A DNA stretch of 64,000 nt from Maylandia zebra (GCF_041146795.1 NC_135175.1:28241075-28305074), one strand, 5' to 3'; numbered from the stretch's first letter, positions 17,771-31,600 are shown. The notes: generated by a model from the letters alone, not told the origin. Translations and numbers: made by a program.

Positions 17771-18118
17771 ATGCTGCGCCAGGTGTTGCACGCGGGCCTG
17801 AGGACCTCGTTCCACGCGCTGGGTCGGTTCGTGGCGAGCCACCCGGTCTTCTTCGCCTCCGCGCCCGTGCTCCTCTCCATCTTGCTGGGTTCCAGCTTTA
17901 GCCGGTACCGCGTGGAAGAGGACGTGGAGAGCCTGCTCGCGCCCAAGCACAGCCTGGCCAAGATTGAGGGCAACCTCGTGGACAGTCTGTTCCCAGTGAA
18001 CCGCTCCAAGCACGCGCTCTACTCTGACCTGCAGACTCCGGGCCGCTATGGGCGCGTGATCATCACCACCCGAAAGGGGAGCGTGATGGATCCGGTTCAT
18101 CTGGACGCCATACTAAAG
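17771..18118 (+). CDS. ptchd1: ptchd1 exon 1 (N terminus, TM1)
   Basis: Encodes residues 1-116, ending in phase 0 at ILK before GTACGC. The ATG at 17771 has A at -3 and gives the family N terminus MLRQ. An in-frame ATG at 17705 would add 22 residues ([20 protein letters not shown]...) with no family counterpart that I know of, so 17771 is preferred. The segment [19 protein letters not shown] is TM1, followed by the conserved [15 protein letters not shown] loop (here [11 protein letters not shown]). Confidence 0.93.
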
Positions 18119-21100
18119 GTACGCACGTGCACACATGGCACAGACTCTCAACTCATTTCTTTAGTAATTGTGAATTTCAGCTGACAAGCAGTCTGATATA
18201 TAAAATAAAATAAAATAAATGTAAAAGTATCTTTAAAGTATTTTCACGATTAATAAAGAAATGATAAAAACACAAATATGACAACGAAGCAAATAAACAC
18301 GTACACAGGTGTCTGCTGAAGAAATAGGCTTCAACTAGTAGGTGCCAAGATTGAAATGGACGGAATGTGAGCCGACCTATAACCTTTGAATGGTCATTTT
18401 TAGAGTTCGAGAGCACATATAGGCCTACCCACCCACTCCGCGAGGAACCTGTGGCGAAATGCCAAGCGAAAACACACAGCACTTGAAAAGTACAGCATTT
18501 GACAAGTTAGCTACTGTGCCCTTTAAATCATGGTGTATACATCAGAAAACGAGGTGCATCTACAGCTTTAAAAACAAGCTCTCATTCAGAAACACAAAGA
18601 GGTGAAGGTCAGTATCTGTAGGCTGCCTCACTCCTCACTCTCCGTGACTGATATTCATTAACTGGAGTCTTATTTCAAATCACCCTGACAGCCTTTTGAG
18701 GTTATTAAGCAGGGTATCCTAATCACACGTTAACTGGAGCTTAGAGGTCTCTATGTTGGTACACCTAAATGGTGTTATGAGTATCAGCCTGACACCCCTA
18801 GAGCAATTAGTTTAATGATTTCATGAAGTTATTAGGCTGCTATCAGAGCTTGCTGACTCATATGCTGGACACGCCGAGCTCTGCTGAGGAGATTGAGTTT
18901 GTGAGAGCTCCATCCACGCATGCTTTTCTGTGTATGTGTTTATCAAAGAATGTTATTGTGGCCTACTTTACATACATGCAGAATTCAGCGTTGGTCCACA
19001 GAGGACTGCCACAGTTAGAGAGCTCAGAGCTGTGCATCTTTTGCTGCCAACGGGCAGCGAGTGAGAAACAGGTTGGTGCATAAAAGAGAGTGCTGTAAAA
19101 GGGTAAATCCACTGTTACGTAATCTTACAGTGTTGCATATCATCCGTGAGGTTCAAGACTCTGTAATTTTCCTTTTCCTGTGTCTTTGCTTGCTCTTGGC
19201 TTGCCCTCAGCATATGAGTTCTTGCATTTTCCCAGAAGCTTTTTTTGCATCCCTCTGGGTCTGAACTTGTTGCATGTAGTAAGTTAAAGCATGCGTCGGT
19301 GGAGAGAGCGATATCAGCAAGAGCGAGAGAAAGAACTAGACGGGATTTCCACTTGCAGTAAGAGTAAGATTTCTGAGTCACACCCATTGACTGCATCTAC
19401 TGAAGTATTTAATCTGTAGTTGGTAAATAAACTGATTCACTACAGCTTGCTCTTTTTTGAGGTGGTTTTCATCCTTTGTGGGAAAATGTTCAGTGTTCAA
19501 ACAACCCGTACTTTACTGTTATGTGATACTGCATGTTGTTTTTGAAAAGACAAAGCAAATATACAGCATCATTTCACTGCAGGGGCACACATGTGAGCCA
19601 ACACCATGGTCAAGAAATGTCTTAACAACTGTTTACTGGAAGTATATTATTATCGATATAGACTCGGTTCCCAGAGGATACACAGCGCTGTGTTAATTGT
19701 GTTTTTCTTTTTTAATCTTTTTCCACCAGCAGGTTAAAGTCTCTATTTATCGAGTAAAAATTAGAATTTCTCTCGAGGCATTTTCTGTTTAAGTCAAATG
19801 TTATTATTTAGAACAAATCTCTGCTCTACAGTTCTCCTAACATGGCTCTAGTGTGGTTTTAGAGCCCAACCAATGTATCCATTTTCTTTACTGTTTATCC
19901 AGTTTCTTAGAGACTGGTCAGAAATCCCCTGGAAACCTCTGGTCGCTACGGGAAAACAGTGACTGGTTGGCGAGTGGTTACTGGATGTCAGTGAGTGAAA
20001 TCAGTTGCAAAGAGGGTTCTGCGCCGTGACCTCCTTGTGATTGATTTAGTCCCTAGCAGATTACTGGAATTGCCTGTAGTTTCCATGGAAGACTGCAAGC
20101 ACTTGCTAACTTACCATAAAGTGGTAGTAATGTTTGGAGAAAGTAATCAGAATCAGCATACTTTATTAAGGATAGCATACCCTAAGGAAATTATGTGGGT
20201 TACAGTTGCTCCAATACGCCAAGGGTAATAGACTAAACTATTAAAACAATCTAATATGTTACAGATTTACAAATTTAAGAAATAGCACTAATATATATAT
20301 ACAATCACTCAATGATAAATATCAAGGATTAACAGAGGTGAATATAAATGAATATCAAGAATATTGACAGGAATATTACAGAGTAGAAAAGAGTGTGTGC
20401 AAAAAGGATGTAACTATTGCAGTGTTTATAGTGTATTAGATGGAGGAGTTGTACAGGGAGATGGCCACGGGCAGAAAAAGTTGTGCTGCACTGGCTTTAC
20501 TTGCTCAACTTTTATTTTGAGGTTGAATGGTCTCCATTTCCAGTTTGGGTCACACTTTTTACAGTTTCACAACTACTTAGAGAGTGATTGGCAAGTGTTT
20601 GCAGAAAAGTCGATGTCTTCCATGCAAACTAGGTGACTGCTGCTTTCTGCTAGCAACCAAAGCACTCACAAAGAGATTTTCAATGCAGTAGCATTTACCT
20701 TTTTTGTGTACCAATGTCACATAACAATAGCATGCAGCCTCCTGCAACCACTCATCAAGTGGTCTCAGAATACTGGTCTCTAAATCTTTGTGATTGGGTC
20801 TTTAACAGTAAATTTCAAAGGGATTGCTACCAACCTACAACAACCACTTGCAACAGGTTAGGGATACTCATTCTTTCTCCTAGCGACCAGTGGTTACCTG
20901 GTTTCTGACACCCAGTCTCTAGTTCTGTGTGACTGGGGCTTTAAGTTTACAGGAGGGCTGCAGGATATGTCAGTTTTCACACAGCAAAAAGCAGATACCC
21001 CCTTTATAGGTTGGCACAAAACACACAGTCTCACACCTATCATATATAGTAGCATCACAGATGGTTTTGCAAAGTTTCTAACTAGTCCATAAAATATGTT

Positions 21101-24100
21101 GCTGGAAAGTTATCCCCATCAAATATCTTTGTATATGTTGATGTTGGATTTTTTAACACAATAAAAGATTCCCAGCCATCTACAAGAATTAATTATTGTT
21201 TATAGTCTTGTTTTATGAATATTTTTTCTTTAACTCTCACCACCAGCTAGTTAGTGATCCACAGAGAATATAAATCTGAAATAATATCCACCTTTTAAAA
21301 CAGGGTCACTTTAGTTTCTTTAACATAACAACCATGATAAGACTTTATTATCCCACAGAGAAATTTTCTTGGAGACATAATGCATAAACACACTTCATAC
21401 ACCTACGTACACAGTAGCTGTTTCATGAATTTTATATTGAGGATGATTACTAAAAACCCTTCTTGAATAATCAAAAGAAAACAATCGACTCTGTGTTGAT
21501 AGAGCATGGTAGGTTTACTCTTGATAAAGATAACTGCATGCAAGTGGAAGTGAAGTTAACGTTCACTTGTAGTGTTCAACTATTAAAGAGCAGGCATCTG
21601 AAGTTAGTGTACGTGCTTGAGGCACCTACAGCAGGAATTTTAAGTCTCTGCCATGAAGCTGTCGACAATAATGATGACAGAGTGGAAGAATTTGCAGTAA
21701 AAGTTTATTTTACAATAAATCTTAGGACAGGTTGCTGCAGGACAGTAACTTTTAAACCAAAATTATAATAATTTTCAGGAGACATTCCTGCAGAATCACA
21801 CTCCCTTTCTTAAGCCAATGCAGCAATCTGAGGTAGGAGAAAGCTTTTCTCGTGTTCACCATGGCAGAGACTGGCATCAGGCCTGTTGCTTAGTAACCAG
21901 CACCGTGGATGCTGGCACAGTTGTCCTCTCGCCATAGAAATGGAGGAGTACTCTGAGACAACTATTATTTCTCTGAGTAATATATAAACACATACACACA
22001 CACAAACACACACACTTCCCCAAATTTCTCTCCCTAGTAGTCGCACAAACAGGAACACAAAGTAGGTGAATGAGTGGCTGACACTCAGTTTGTGTGCTGC
22101 GTAGTGAAACTTTTCACTGTTCCCACAGTTTATCCAGGAAAGCCACCGTTAAGCTGAGCAAATAAAGCTCTTTCTCTCTTTGTTTTCTCTGCTCGCAGCT
22201 CCACAGACGGATCTACCAGATGCAGGTAACTGTGCCAGCAACAGGCTTCAACAGTTTCAACTACTCCTTCTCCAACCTTTGCCTTCTTGATGACAAGAAT
22301 GTCTGCATCATCGATGACATCATCCGCGCCATGGAGGAGATCCAGTCAGCTCGCAACTCCAATCGCTCCGTGCCCGTCCTGAGGTACCCCATCACACAGC
22401 TGGCAGATGGGCGGCAAGCATACATTGGCCACCAGATGGGTGGTGTGCAGGGCTGGGGTCCTGGGGGGGCGATGCGAGCTCAGGGAATGGGAGTGAGGGG
22501 AGAAGGTGTCCGATCTGCCAGGGCGCTGCAGCTCACCTACTACCTCCAAGCCCCAGGCGGCCTGATGGACCGGGTGGCCAGCCAGTGGGAAAAGGCCTTC
22601 TGTGCTGAGTTGCAGCACTTTGCAGAGTTGCACCCAAAGTTGGGCTTCTACCCTTCTACTTCATCTTCTCTGAGGACAGACTTCCAGTTCTCCTCAGTGC
22701 TGGCACGTCGCCCCCTGTTGGCCAGCCTGGGAGTGTGTGGGGTGCTTGTCGTCCTTTGCTGCTCCATGAGGGACTGTGTGAGGTCCAAACCCTGGCTGGG
22801 ACTGCTAGCTCTGCTGTCCATCACTCTATCAGGCCTTACTGCTGCTGGGATACTCAACCTGACTGGGGCCACCTACAACTCCACGTACTTGGGGATCCCT
22901 TTCGTCATGCTTGGTAGGTTTAACTCTGATATATTTGCTGTAGAAATAACAAATAATATCACAAAGTATATTTTACCTTTTGGGTGTTTATGAAATAATT
23001 TTCCCATTTATCTGGAACTGACCTGTATGTATAGGACGTTTTCAAAGAGTAACCGATGCTAATCCATGGCAGGTGGGAGCCGCACAGAACATTGGCATTG
23101 CTTTTCCTTCGCAGTTTGCTTGCCTGTACCTCGCAGCCTGCTTTTTCAGTACCTGTTGTAATAGATTTTTCAGATGTCTGCCTAAGGCTGAATGCCATTT
23201 CAGAGTAGACAGGTCTTCAAAATGACTGACAAGTGGTGGGGCATGAACTTGACTTACTGATAGAGAGGATGATGGTAACAACAACATGTTTTTTGACGAG
23301 TGGCAAAAACTAAAACTAAAGGTTCAAAAAAGTTTTAAGTTGCAGCTGAAGCAGAGTCTTGAATGAGTTGTGAGATGGGACAGGAAGTTATTTTACATGC
23401 CAACAAGACCTCTGACTTTAACAACATTAACTTAACTCACCATATATGTCTTTATTCACCACTTTGCTTTCAATCATTAGTTGTTAATAAACTCTGGCTG
23501 TCTTACAGAGTGTGTCTTTTGTGTGTCTTTTCCTCCGCTCTCTTCTTTTCTACTCACCCAAACCAGTCATGACAGACTGCTACTCCCTAACCCCGGTTCT
23601 GACAGAGCCACACACAGATACATACACACATATGTAATAACACTTTACTCACGTTGTATATAACATTGTACACAGACTATCTTCCAGATCTTCAAACTGA
23701 AGCCCATGCCTTAAGCCTGCAGTTTTTTTAATGGCCAGCAGGAGGTGCCCCCTCTTTTTGCAGAAACAAGTCTGGTTGCATAGAAGTCTACAGGAAAACT
23801 ACCCTACTGTTCACTTGATATGCAATCACAGTGAACACTTTTCTGATTAGTGCTTTAGCATTTCAAGTCTTGTTTATTACAAGATGTCTGTTGTCTAAAT
23901 TATGGTATCAATTAGTGTGTAGAAGGATCATAAAATATGGTTTGCTTTAGGGTGAGCCTGCCGTGTTCTTGAGAAGTCCTTGCACAAGTGCACAGTTGTC
24001 CTTTGTTTCTCAGTAAGATCTACCCTGCACTTAGGACTAGTTTCAAGGAATAAAATGGTAGCCATCCATTCGCTTCCACTTATCCTTTTTCAGGGTCGTG

Positions 24101-24542
24101 GGGGGGCGGGAGCCTATCCCAGCTGTCACAGGGCGAAAGGCGGGGCACACCCTGGATAGGTAGCCAGTGGTAAAAATGCCCAGCTTTTCCTTTAAATACA
24201 ACTTCACTTTGGATAACAGTCGGTGATCACATCTTTGTAATTAAACCTGGTACAATTTAAGTTTATATTCTGTGAAGAGGCATTGCTGTGCTTTGTTTAT
24301 GTCGCATCAAATTTAGTACAGCTGAAATGAAGACACTTTTAAAACTGTTTGTGCAACAATACTGCTTAATGTAATAATCACATTCTAGTGATGGAAGGAA
24401 AAACCTTTCAGTGCAATTTATAACCCTCTGTAAGTGTCCAAAGAGCTTAAGGTTGATTAAGGGGGCAGCCCCAACATGCAATTGATTTTGGAAGCCAGTG
24501 AAAATGCTGATTTACAGGTAGTATAAAACTTGGGTATCAATG

Positions 24543-24586
<44 letters not shown>

Positions 24587-27500
24587 AAGGATAAATACTT
24601 CTTTGGGGTATTGCTAAAAACAACAACTAATATTAAACAAAATTAACATTTTGTTTAACTGGAAATATTAAAGACATACAAGCATATTTTTGATTTGGTG
24701 ATGACTTTTCCACATCCATTCATAACATTGTTGTAAATGGGGTTGCACAGTAGTATTTATCCTACTGTGTATTTCCTAAAGTGAAAAAAATCAATCAGCA
24801 GTTTAACAAACCTCTGCTACTGATCAGTGACTATTTCAGCTGCGTAATTGGATTGTCTCTGCATTCCTAATTATGCAGCACCTTGCATGTGGAAAGGGCC
24901 AATAAAGTTGTATCAGTGTTTGAGCATTCATTTGTGTTGCATTTGGCACTAAATTAATTAAGTAAATTTGTTTATTTGGTTGGGCAGGGATAAGATATAG
25001 AGAAGGAACAAAGAGAAAGTGGGCAAGGAAAGGCTGCTGTCAGGCTTAGAACAACTGCAGAGTGAACAGAAAGTACAGGGAAACAGGCAGAGAGGATAAA
25101 ATATGAAATATCACTCCAAATGCAGGCTGAGATAAGGATTCTCTTAGCAGAAAATGAAGTTAAACTGTAGTTAGAAGGAAGACAGGCAGGCAGGGAGAAG
25201 GATCTTCTCAGAATGCAAGTGGGCAGACAGAAAAAGGTGGGAGGACAGCGTGAGGCGAGAGAGAAAGCTTTGTTACAGGGGAAGATAGGATTTGGATTAA
25301 GGAAGAATGCTGTATTTTTGTAATATCTTAAAAATGACAGAGATTTGTGTCTTTCTCTTTTAAAATCAATCACAAGAGATGTTTCACATTGTGCTCGCTA
25401 ATTTAAAAAGTTGCACATTGATGGGATAATGACTTTGGGCCATTAACTCACCAGGTGTGTGATTGTGTAGCAACGAGGGTAAATTGTTAACGGTAAAGGA
25501 TCATTCTGGTCTGCTTCAGCCTGCCATTACTGTCACTGCTGTGGCTCTGTGGGTGTTGCTAACTTTGCACTTTTCACCTCCGTTGTGGAGCTTTGGGGAG
25601 TTCTGCCTAACAGAAATGGTGCAGTGCACAGTACATCAGTGTGACAAGTGCAAGCTTCCTGCTTGTTTAAAACTGAGATTTTTTAACAGAAACGCAGAAA
25701 GTAAATACAGTAATCCAAATTTTCCTGGTGACCCAATCACCATGTGAATTAATTTGGACCCCAGTTTGGGGGGGGGGGACTGATAACTGATGGACCATTT
25801 TAGTCATTTTTTTATAGAAAATATCACAGTTGTACTTTTCTCATGACTTAATTTCAGGCTTTCTTCTGTTTCATAAACCTGCCAACTAAGGATTTTTCAT
25901 GTTTGAACAGTTGGTCAGATGCACAAAAATGTTTCCTAGAGCTCTAGGAAAATTTCAGGCATTTTATAGAAGAGTTTGACTGATATATTTGTTGACCACT
26001 TGTTAGGGTACTTGGGAGGCTGAAGTTTTTCATGATTACTGAACTTCGATTTTGTCATTATTTATCATTTCTAATATTTTGGGTTCAATGTTAGAGTTTT
26101 TAGTCTTCTGGTTTCTGTCTGTGTTCAATATTTGCTCTGTTTCCCCTGTCAGCTGTATCCCCTTGTCAACTGGATACAGCTCTCATAATACAGTCTCTGT
26201 GTTATGTTTCCTGTTTTACTTTGAAAGTCCGTGTCACATGTCAGTGTTTTTAGTTTTGCTTCCCTTGCCTCATTAGGCTTGATTTGTCCCAGCTGTGTTT
26301 CCCTCCTGTCTCCCATTCCCTGATTGCTCCCTCTGTGTATTTAAACCCTGCGTTTTCCTTGGTCTGTGTTGCTATTTCTCTCGTTTCATACTGTGTGTTC
26401 TGTCTGCCAGTCTGTTTTGTTATTTTGTTGTGTTTAGCAATAAGTCAGTGTTGAGTGTACCTTTTTATCTCCGTAAGTCTGTACTTTGGCTCCACCATTC
26501 CTGCCTTCACCGAGTACAAGAGACCAATATTGGCCTACTGTACATACTATAACTGCAGCTATGTTGAAAGTTTTGTTTATTTTACAGACAAAAATGCAGG
26601 GAAAAAGCAGTACAGTACAAGTAGGACAAATACTTCATATCAATTGTCAAGCACAGTATGGTGATTTGACCTGGTTTTGCAGTTGACCATGAACTCATCT
26701 GTTTTCCAGAGAATTCTAGAGTCAAATGTGAGGTCATCAGTGCAAGAGCAAACTTGGTCAGGCACCAGGGCAGGGGTGGCAAAGTCCAGGCCTTGAGAGC
26801 CGGTGTCCTGCAGGTATTAGATATCACCCTGGGTCAACACACCTGAATCAAACGATTAGTTCATTACCAGGCCTCTGGAGAACTTCAAGAAATGTTGAGG
26901 AGGTAATTTAGCTATTTAAATCAGCTGTGATGGATCACGGACACATCTAAAACCTGCAGGACACCGGCTCTTGAGGTCTGGAGTTTGCCACCCCTGCACC
27001 AGGGCAATGATCCCAAGCAGAATAGTTGAAAAAGAAAAGAATCAAGGTGTTGCAGCAGTCCATTCAACATCCAGACCTCAACCTTAATGAAAAGCTGTGG
27101 CAGAACCTTAAGAGAGCTGCCAGAGCGAATAAACTGAAGCATTGTTGCAGAGAAAAGTGGGCATAAATTACTCCACAATGATGTCGGAGACTAATAAAGT
27201 CATAAAGAAATTATTGCTGTTTCACAGGAAAACTCGTAAAACCAAGCTGCTCTTAAATTCCCCAAATTTATTTTTATTTTGTAATTTAACTAAAACAGTC
27301 ATCCCCACATTCAGTCATTCCACATTAATTGATATGTAAAAATCAAATTAATGGATCATTTAGTTTTTAAGAAAATGTCATATAAGCACCTCATGAGATA
27401 ATCTGTTTACCTTTATTTGTTTTACAGTATTGTAAGTTGTTTTTTCACATATTTATTTAGACAGTTATTAAAAACTGTCTTTGGGGGAGGCAATTTTAGA

Positions 27501-28578
27501 AGCTTACCATTAGCTTGATTTATCAATTTCAAAGCCAGTTTAGATATGTGTTTGGGGTCATTGTCCAGTTGGAACATCCAGTTGTGTCAAAGGTTCAACC
27601 ATATAGCTGTTGATATGAACAATTTGCAGGTAGTCCTCCTGCTTCATTATTCCATCCACATTCTACAATGTACCAGTATCACTGCCAGCAAAACAGCCCC
27701 AGAACATGATGCTCCCATCACCATGCTTAATAGCTAGCAGTGCTCTTAGGTTTATAAGCCTCACCTTTATGCCGCCGAATAATTCCGAATTCCTGTTTTC
27801 ATTGTGGCCAAATAGCTTAATTTACGGTGGTATGCAAACGTTTGGGCACCCCTGATAATTTTCATGATTTCCCTTCATAAATCATTGGTTGGTTGGATCA
27901 GCAATTTCATTTTCCCCTTTAAAACCAGTCGGAGCGGGCATGCTCCGTTTTGCGTAACTATTTTTAAATCCCTGTAGCTCTGCAACCACGTAAGCTTGCG
28001 CAGTAATTTTTTTGCATAAGAAACCGGAAGAGTTGTACTTACATGTTATGCCATCAGCTTGTCCTAGGTCACGGTTTCCTTCCACATATAGCTTTGCAAA
28101 AACTGCATAAAAAGCACTTGCAGCAACAAAAACATAATATTCCAGAAACTCGCTTTGCCGATCTGATCAGCTGTTCATAACACTTCCTACGTTGGAACAG
28201 ACGTCAGCGCGAACTATTGCATGTCCGCCATTACCTGCTTCTTTTTTTTTTTTTTTTAACCTTCGGGGCTTTATAAGCCTACACTGGTGTTTTCAAAAGT
28301 CATGTTTGACTTTATGACTTTCTGTATCGTTTCTGGGATGCTTAGAACTCAAATTGCACTGCTGGAAATAGTTTATTTTGATGCAAATGCTGGTTTTTTT
28401 GCAAATTTGCATTATAATTTTCTTTTCCGTTTTTCCTGCAGTATATAAAAGTTGGTGTATCTCAAAAATAAAACTATGAAGACACTCAAAATAAATTTCC
28501 TGTTGTTGGAAAATATTTTGTGCACCTTTTTTGTGTTTACAGTTTTGAGGGATAAACCTCTTAAAATTCTCTAACTAG

Positions 28579-28618
<40 letters not shown>

Positions 28619-31600
28619 CCCAAAAATGATTTTAAATTTTTTGGTAGTTTATTGCACTTTTTTGCAATTTGTGTAGTTATTATGCACTTAATGCATACAT
28701 ATTATTAAAGTTTGGGCTATAACGGTTGTATTGATGTATAGCAACTTGAAATGCTCCCAAAAATGGCACTACAGCATGTAAAAATATAAAGATAAGCTCT
28801 GGCAGACTTGGTTCTATGGTAGGTCTTAAAGGGTTAAATATATCATGTAGCAGATGAACACAATGATATTTGAGAAGTGAAATGAAGCACAGAAAGTGTG
28901 CAATAGTTACTTAAGCTAAATTAGGCAGGTGTATAAATTTGGGCACCCTTGTGGTTTTATTGATTAGAATACCTTTAGCACCAATTTTTGGAACATAAAA
29001 TTTGTTTGGTAAGCTCATTGACCCTTGACCTACATACACAGGTGAATCCAGTCATGACAAAGGGTATTTAGGGTGGCCATTTGCAAGTTTTTCTCCTCTT
29101 TGCGTCTTCTCTCAAGAGTGGCTACATGGGAGCCTCAAAACAACTCTCAAACACCTGAAAACAAAGATTGTTTAACATCATGTTTTTGGGGAAGTATAGA
29201 AAAAGTGATCTCAGAGATTTCAGCTGTCAGTTTCCACTGTGAGGAACATATTGAGGAAATGGAAGACCACAGGCACAGTTCTAGTTAAGACAGATCAAGG
29301 AAAATCTTAGATAAGCAGAGGCAAAGGATGGTGAGAACAATCATAGTCAACCCACAGACCAGCTCCAAAGACCTGCAACATCATCTTACTGCAGATGGTG
29401 TCGCTGTGCATAATTCAACTATTAAGCGCACTTTGCACAAGGAGATGCTGAATGGGAGAGTAATGCAGAAGAAGCCATTTCCGTGCACATGCCACAAACA
29501 GAGTTGTTTGAGGTATGCTAAAGCACATTTGGACAAGCAAGCTTAATTTTGGAATAAGGTGCTGTGGACTGATGAAACTAAAATTGATCTTGTTAAAGTT
29601 GAGGGTTGCATGGATTCCAGTCAGTATCAGCAGACTCTTGAGAACAATGCTCAAGAATCAGTCACAAAGTTGAAGTTGGGCCGGGGCTGGATATTTCAAC
29701 AAGACAATGACCCTAAACACTGCTCAAAATCTACTTAGGCCTTCATGCAGAGGAACAAGTACAACGTTCTGGAATGGCCATCTCAGTCCCCAGACTTGAA
29801 TATTATTGAAAATCTATGATGTAACTTAAAGCGGACTGTCCATGCTTGGAAACCATCAAACCTGACTGAACTGGAGATGTTTTGTAAAGACGAAAGGTCC
29901 AAAACACCTTCAACCAGAATCCAGACTCTCATTGGAAGCTATAGGAAGTGTTTGGAGGCTGTTACTTCTGAAAAGGAGGATCTACTAAATGTTGATGTCA
30001 TTTTTCTGTTGGGGTGCCCAAATTTATGCACCTGCCTAATTTAGTTTAAGTAACTATTGCACACTTTCTGTAAATCCTATAAATTTCATTTCACTTCTCA
30101 AATATCATTGTGTTTATCTGCTATATGATATATTTAAATGAAATTGCTAATCCAAACAACCAATGATTTATGAAAGAAAATCATGAAAATTATCAGGGGT
30201 GCTCCACTGTATGTCTCATTTGACTATAAAACATTTGGCTTGTCCATATAGGCGGCTGAAAATTTTAGTTGAGGTTGAAGGTTTACATTTTGGAGCAAGG
30301 GCTTCTTCCTTTTTGGTAACCTCTTAGTCCATGGTGATGTAAAAGTTGTGTCATGGTTCACTTTGTGGCAGCCAGGAGGAAGGACCCAAATGCAGCTTTA
30401 TTTGCTGGAAAAACATGAACACCAAATGCAGGAAACAAAACATAAAACTAGAAGCAAGGAAACACAGACTCTAGAGGGTACAACGTGACAACAAGCAGGG
30501 AAAGACAGGACTAAAATACACAGAACCAGAACCTACCCACATGCCAAAATTGGTATGGCCCGGATCTGGCCCACACAATGTGCTTACACATGGCCCACAT
30601 ACCGCAAAAAAAGACAGCCCTTTGGTGGCCCAGATCAGGTTTGCCAGATGTAATCCACACATGGGGCAGCACAAGGCCAGTTGCAGACACACTGGTGGTT
30701 CTCTGCAAACCTGATCTGGCCAAAGGGCCATCATTTTTTGCGGTATGTGAGCCATGTGCAGCCACGGGCCAGTTGCAGACACACTGCTGGCCCTGTGCTG
30801 GCCCAGAACAGTTTCAGCTCTGGCCCCAGATGTCAGCCTAATGTGTACCTTAATCAAGCCATGTAATAACAACGTGTGCCGGAACATAACAGTGCAAAAG
30901 TAACATGATGAAACTCTGTTCAGACAGTGAATGGACTGATTCTTATATAGCACTTTTCTACTCTCCCGGATTACTTGAAGTGCTCTATACAACATGCCAC
31001 ATTCACTCAATCACACACTTTCTCTAAACTGAGTGCTTCCTAACTACATTCATTCAGACTGGAGGAGCCAGGGATCAAAATGTGTACACTCACAAACCTG
31101 TCAAGCCTGCATTTGAAACATTGGCTACCATAGCAGTATAGTATTTTAACATAGCATTTGGATCTTCTAACTAAAATAGGAGAATAGGAACATAAATAGT
31201 GCCATCATTTACAGACCTGGCCCACATCTGGTTGACATACACCCTGCCATGACACCAGTCAGTCAGAAGTGCCAGCTTGATGCCGGATCCGGGGAAGACC
31301 TGTTTTCTATGAACCTGGGCCACATAAACCAAACCACAATTGGCCAGATGTGGCATGCTATCACATAAACAGTGGCATCTGCGCCAGCCCTGACCCATAT
31401 CTGGATGACATACCACTTACCATAGAAAAGACTAAAGAACTAAGGAGCTAGGAATACTTGAGACAGAAACCAAAACTGAGAGACTAGCAAAGACAAATCA
31501 TGAAATCAAGGATAAATAATACAAAACAGAAAACATTGGGTCACCGTCCCAGGAGCGTGACAACGTGCTTCACTGTGGTCAGTGACACGGATGTCCAGCA

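Larger units (their letters stand above)
22914..26590 (+). other. ptchd1: ptchd1 intron 2, first part
   Basis: No exon seen. It contains a repeat near 23715-23810 (GGCCAGCAGGAGGTGCCCCC), an L2-type LINE tail at 24070-24165 (minus), a (TA)n tract at 24547-24582, a purine-rich stretch at about 25000-25370, and a pyrimidine-rich TTTCC/TGT stretch at 26050-26470. Confidence 0.4.
27825..30209 (+). mobile_element. inner Tc1-like element inserted at TA, long terminal inverted repeats
   Basis: Flanked by TA at 27823-27824 and 30210-30211. The left end starts CGGTGGTATGCAAACG and the right end, reverse complemented, starts CAGTGGAGCACCCC; both continue GATAATTTTCATGATTT. The inverted repeats run for about 200 bp (left one split by the insertion at 27915-28833; AAATTTGGGCACCC recurs at 28935-28950 and about 30013-30026). 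The internal region is a degraded transposase on the + strand. Confidence 0.85.

Noticed and set aside
17290..18009. 239-aa open frame on the minus strand over ptchd1 exon 1
   Set aside because: It is an antisense shadow of GC-rich coding and 5' UTR sequence, with no recognisable domain. Human PTCHD1 has an antisense lncRNA, but this frame is no evidence for one here.
29073..29546. Open frames at 29073-29288 and 29328-29546 as small genes
   Set aside because: Both are pieces of the broken Tc1 transposase of the inner element.
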